A stretch of DNA of 64,000 nt, from the NCBI GenBank assembly GCA_900550255.1, contig URQZ01000004.1, positions 1-64,000 of the forward strand, in the 5' to 3' direction. This DNA comes from an uncultured Mycoplasmatota bacterium. GTDB lineage: Bacteria; Bacillota_I; Bacilli_A; RF39; UBA660. The position numbers and the translations under genes were made by a program. Shown here one piece after another: positions 62,015 through 64,000 of the stretch. Every line of letters starts with the position of its first letter. The first letter of the stretch is position 1. The notes under the pieces were generated by a model, which saw only the letters and a list, made by a program, of their open reading frames with translations, searched no databases and was not told where the DNA came from.

Positions 62015-62628
62015 TTTTCACCCTCCAATATTTCTCTAACAGGTCCATAAGTTTTTCTATACCCATCAATTAGTCCATATTTATGAATTGCTTCTAAATG
62101 TTTTTTTGTAGGATATCCTTTATGTGAGGCATATCCATATTGTGGATACTTTTTATCAAGTTCATACATCATACTATCACGAGTCACCTTAGCAAGTACA
62201 CTTGCAGCCGCAATACTTATACTTTTAGAATCACCTTTTATAATAGAAGTTGTGGGAATATCTAAATCAAGTGGCATAGCATCAATTAATACATGCTCTA
62301 AATCTATTTGCTCTTCTACTTTTGATATAGCTTGTTTCATTGCAATTTTAGTTGCTTGATAAATATTTACTTCATCAATTATTTCAGGTTCAACTATACC
62401 TATTCCATAGCAAATACAGTTATCTTTTATATAATCAAAAAAAACATTTCTTTTTTTTTCACTTAATTTTTTAGAATCTGTAAGTCCTTCTAAAACAAAA
62501 TTTTTAGGAAGTACACAACAAGCAGCTACTACAGGTCCTACTAATGGACCTCTTCCAACTTCATCAACACCACCAATATAATTAATACCTTGTTTATATA
62601 ATTTATTTTCATATTCCCATAAATCCAT
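62005..62628 (-). CDS. rnhB: Ribonuclease HII
   Basis: Removes ribonucleotides from RNA/DNA hybrids and misincorporated ribonucleotides. The active site has GGVDEVGRGPLVGP near 18-31, a central DAMPLD, and a GYPTKKH segment. The frame opens at 62652, but GGTGATAAT places the ATG at 62628, giving 207 residues. It is transcribed with the MBL hydrolase gene, which it overlaps by 10 bases. Confidence 0.95.
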   Translation of the reverse strand: MDLWEYENKLYKQGINYIGGVDEVGRGPLVGPVVAACCVLPKNFVLEGLTDSKKLSEKKRNVFFDYIKDNCICYGIGIVEPEIIDEVNIYQATKIAMKQAISKVEEQIDLEHVLIDAMPLDLDIPTTSIIKGDSKSISIAAASVLAKVTRDSMMYELDKKYPQYGYASHKGYPTKKHLEAIHKYGLIDGYRKTYGPVREILEGEKCK

Positions 62629-62648
62629 ATTATCACCATATAAATTAT

Positions 62649-62677
62649 ACACTAATTATTCTCTTTTGCATATACTT
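62649..62677 (+). promoter_or_regulatory. Candidate sporulation-type promoter of the Met/Pro-rich gene
   Basis: ACA (62649-62651), a 16-base spacer, then GCATATACTT (62668-62677) resemble a sigma-K-type promoter (mACm-N16-GCATANNNTA) with one mismatch in the -10. Weak evidence on its own. Confidence 0.35.
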
Positions 62678-62699
62678 AATATAGATAGGAGAGTGTGTC

Positions 62700-63008
62700 A
62701 TGAAAAAAGATAGAAACTGTGGAGCAAATCCATACCCAATATATCCTGCTTACCCAGGAATGAATATGTTACCAGGAATACCTGGTATGCCAAATCCTAA
62801 TATGGGAATGTATAATCCTATATCATATGGCGTAAATACTAGCGATAGTTCTGTAAGTACAAATACCATTGAACAACAATTAAATAATTTAGAACAACAA
62901 ATTAATTTATTAGATAAAAGAATTACTAACTTAGAAACTATGTATAACAATAATAATTCTATTTCTTATAATAATAAATATAATAGTTCAAATTATCAAA
63001 TGATGTAA
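62700..63008 (+). CDS. Met/Pro/Gly-rich small protein with coiled coil
   Basis: 102 residues. The N-terminal half (about 1-45) is rich in Pro, Gly, Met, Asn and Tyr (repeats around PGMNMLPGIPGMPNPNMG); a helical segment (about 58-82, NTIEQQLNNLEQQINLLDKR) should form a coiled coil; an Asn/Tyr-rich tail follows. There is no signal peptide. The composition resembles spore-coat-like or structural proteins of Bacillota and the promoter looks sporulation-like, but no family was recognised. AGGAGAG ribosome-binding site. Confidence 0.72.
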   Translation: MKKDRNCGANPYPIYPAYPGMNMLPGIPGMPNPNMGMYNPISYGVNTSDSSVSTNTIEQQLNNLEQQINLLDKRITNLETMYNNNNSISYNNKYNSSNYQMM

Positions 63009-63012
63009 TTAT

Positions 63013-63042
63013 AAAAAGGAGCGATTTTAAATTGCTCCTTTT
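63013..63042. terminator. Bidirectional terminator
   Basis: AAAAGGAGC pairs with GCTCCTTTT around a short AT-rich segment, with a U-run on both strands; it separates the Met/Pro-rich gene from the convergent coiled-coil gene. Confidence 0.8.
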
Positions 63043-63445
63043 AATCTTGTAAATATTCTTTTATTTTATCAACTGATATTCCTGATGCCAAAGCTACTTG
63101 ATCAATTCCAAAATCATTTACCATTAAAGCGATAATTGATTGTAAAGAATTTACTTTACTCTTATAAGTTAAGATTGTTTTCCTAAGTACTTGAACCTCA
63201 GATTGAAGATTTTCTACTTCTTCTTCCATATTTTTACTTTGTTCTTGATATTTTTTTATTACTTCTTTTGTTTCTCTTTCTAAATTATTATATTTCATTT
63301 TTAAAACATCTAAATTTTTAACTTTATTTTCATACTCTTTTATTTTTTTATTATGAATAAACATATTTTGTTCTAACTCTTCTAAGATATTATTTCTTTC
63401 ATCTGATTCTTTCTTAATCATTTCGGTTAAATTGTTGTTATTCAT
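63041..63445 (-). CDS. Coiled-coil protein with C-terminal helix-turn-helix-like segment
   Basis: 134 residues: a long coiled coil (about 8-100, heptad pattern with Asn/Glu/Lys) and a C-terminal segment FGIDQVALASGISVDKIKEYLQD shaped like a helix-turn-helix. The combination is seen in many Bacillota proteins without a defined role. No membrane helix or signal peptide. It has a start codon after GGGGATGAT. Function unknown. Confidence 0.72.
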   Translation of the reverse strand: MNNNNLTEMIKKESDERNNILEELEQNMFIHNKKIKEYENKVKNLDVLKMKYNNLERETKEVIKKYQEQSKNMEEEVENLQSEVQVLRKTILTYKSKVNSLQSIIALMVNDFGIDQVALASGISVDKIKEYLQD

Positions 63446-63521
63446 AATATCATCCCCAATTAATATTCTAACACTATTGTACCATATATATTTTTATAAT
63501 GATACAAAAATCTTATTTATA

Positions 63522-63550
63522 AACAAAAAAACAGTTAAAAAACTGTTTTT
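63522..63550 (-). terminator. Terminator of the transporter gene
   Basis: AAACAGTT pairs with AACTGTTT on the minus strand, then T-run, directly after the TAA at 63551-63549. Confidence 0.85.
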
Positions 63551-64000
63551 AAACTAATATCATAATTGTAATTATTATTATAACTGCAATTAAAGCTATA
63601 AGTAAATATTTCCAAATATTTTTAAACCATTCTTTGTAAGAAACATCAAAATATTTAAGACCAATTACTAAGATAACACTTGTTGGTGCGACTAGCATAA
63701 CAAGTCCATGAACACTTTGAGTTAACATACCTACTAAAGCATAATCTTTAGTTAAAGAATTGATTGGTTCAAGTAAAGAATTTACCATATAAGGGAAATC
63801 ATTGTAAAGAATACTTCCTACAATTGACGCAAATCCAAATGTTAAGACATTAAATTTCTTAGTCATTGATAAGAAGAAATTTGCAATTGTTGGGAAAATT
63901 GTAGATCCACTATCACCAACATGACTATTGATAATAAAGAATAGAATGTTAGCAATAAATACATAAATAGCAACTGGAACCATTTCTTTTACACCATTTA
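63549..64000 (-). CDS. YfcC/DcuC-type membrane carrier, 5' part outside window
   Basis: The frame is open through the right edge, with NGVKE before the ATG at 63983, so 63983 is internal and the start lies outside. The visible 150 residues hold about four hydrophobic helices and a TIFPTIANFF segment, ending in SYKEWFKNIWKYLLIALIAVIIIITIM. This is the C-terminal half of a carrier of the YfcC/C4-dicarboxylate DcuC superfamily; the substrate cannot be read. It has its own terminator. Confidence 0.75.
   Translation of the reverse strand, partial: NGVKEMVPVAIYVFIANILFFIINSHVGDSGSTIFPTIANFFLSMTKKFNVLTFGFASIVGSILYNDFPYMVNSLLEPINSLTKDYALVGMLTQSVHGLVMLVAPTSVILVIGLKYFDVSYKEWFKNIWKYLLIALIAVIIIITIMILV

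Noticed and set aside
1..64000. Reassignment of TGA to tryptophan, considered because of the low GC content
   Set aside because: Tryptophan is coded by TGG, no conserved protein has an in-frame TGA, and several genes end at TGA.

Overview
The window is about 64 kb of very AT-rich DNA from a low-GC Gram-positive (Bacillota) chromosome. TGA is a normal stop (for example gmk, ymfI and the response regulator end in TGA), so the genetic code is standard and this is not a Mycoplasma-type code. Peptidoglycan enzymes (a class B PBP, DacA, two VanY-type carboxypeptidases), RNA polymerase delta, T-box leaders, YmfF/YmfH, YebC and an EF-P of Bacillus type point to Bacilli or a near relative. Dipicolinate synthase (dpaA-dpaB) and a CotD-like coat protein point to an endospore former. 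Lactate dehydrogenase, superoxide dismutase and no visible respiratory chain fit a fermentative, probably anaerobic gut bacterium of the uncultured Erysipelotrichales/RF39 kind; that placement is inference.

Layout. 1-8.8 kb: a partial unknown gene, engB, then rpmG-efp-ymfI-ynbB (EF-P plus two enzymes of its 5-aminopentanol modification), PBP2, sod, a DUF2624 protein, nfo and an amidoligase. 8.8-16.5 kb: two membrane proteins, a T-box-controlled operon of an unknown gene plus thrS, ldh, tex and a small kinase-like protein. 16.5-22.5 kb: a polysaccharide deacetylase with an internal duplication, dinB and dnaE. 22.5-30.6 kb: rpmB, a helical protein, three tandem paralogues each with its own promoter and terminator, clpC, dacA and a UPF0316 protein. 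30.6-38.3 kb: two vanY-like genes, rpoE, argS-ywiB and two surface/membrane proteins. 38.3-45.8 kb: glyQS with an unusually short T-box leader, a yebC gene, two ASCH proteins, cotD-like, ymfF-ymfH and ffh. 45.8-54.9 kb: an ABC-F protein, a transglutaminase-like protein, a membrane thioredoxin, smc, a zinc-ribbon protein, fpg and gmk. 54.9-64 kb: asnB, dpaAB, an RnfC-like orphan, a two-component system, an MBL hydrolase, rnhB, a Met/Pro-rich small protein, a coiled-coil protein and the 3' part of a transporter.

About 50 of roughly 61 genes are on the minus strand; plus-strand genes are mostly singletons or pairs. Genes are packed with TGATG, TAATG, TAGTG or ATGA junctions. Intrinsic terminators are short and very often contain the stop codon of the gene they end. 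Many start sites are preceded by a GGTGAT form of Shine-Dalgarno sequence, which in several genes moves the start inward from the longest open frame. No tRNA, rRNA, insertion sequence, prophage or CRISPR array was seen. The only non-coding stretch over 300 bases is 12240-12623, filled by the thrS-operon T-box leader and two divergent promoters.
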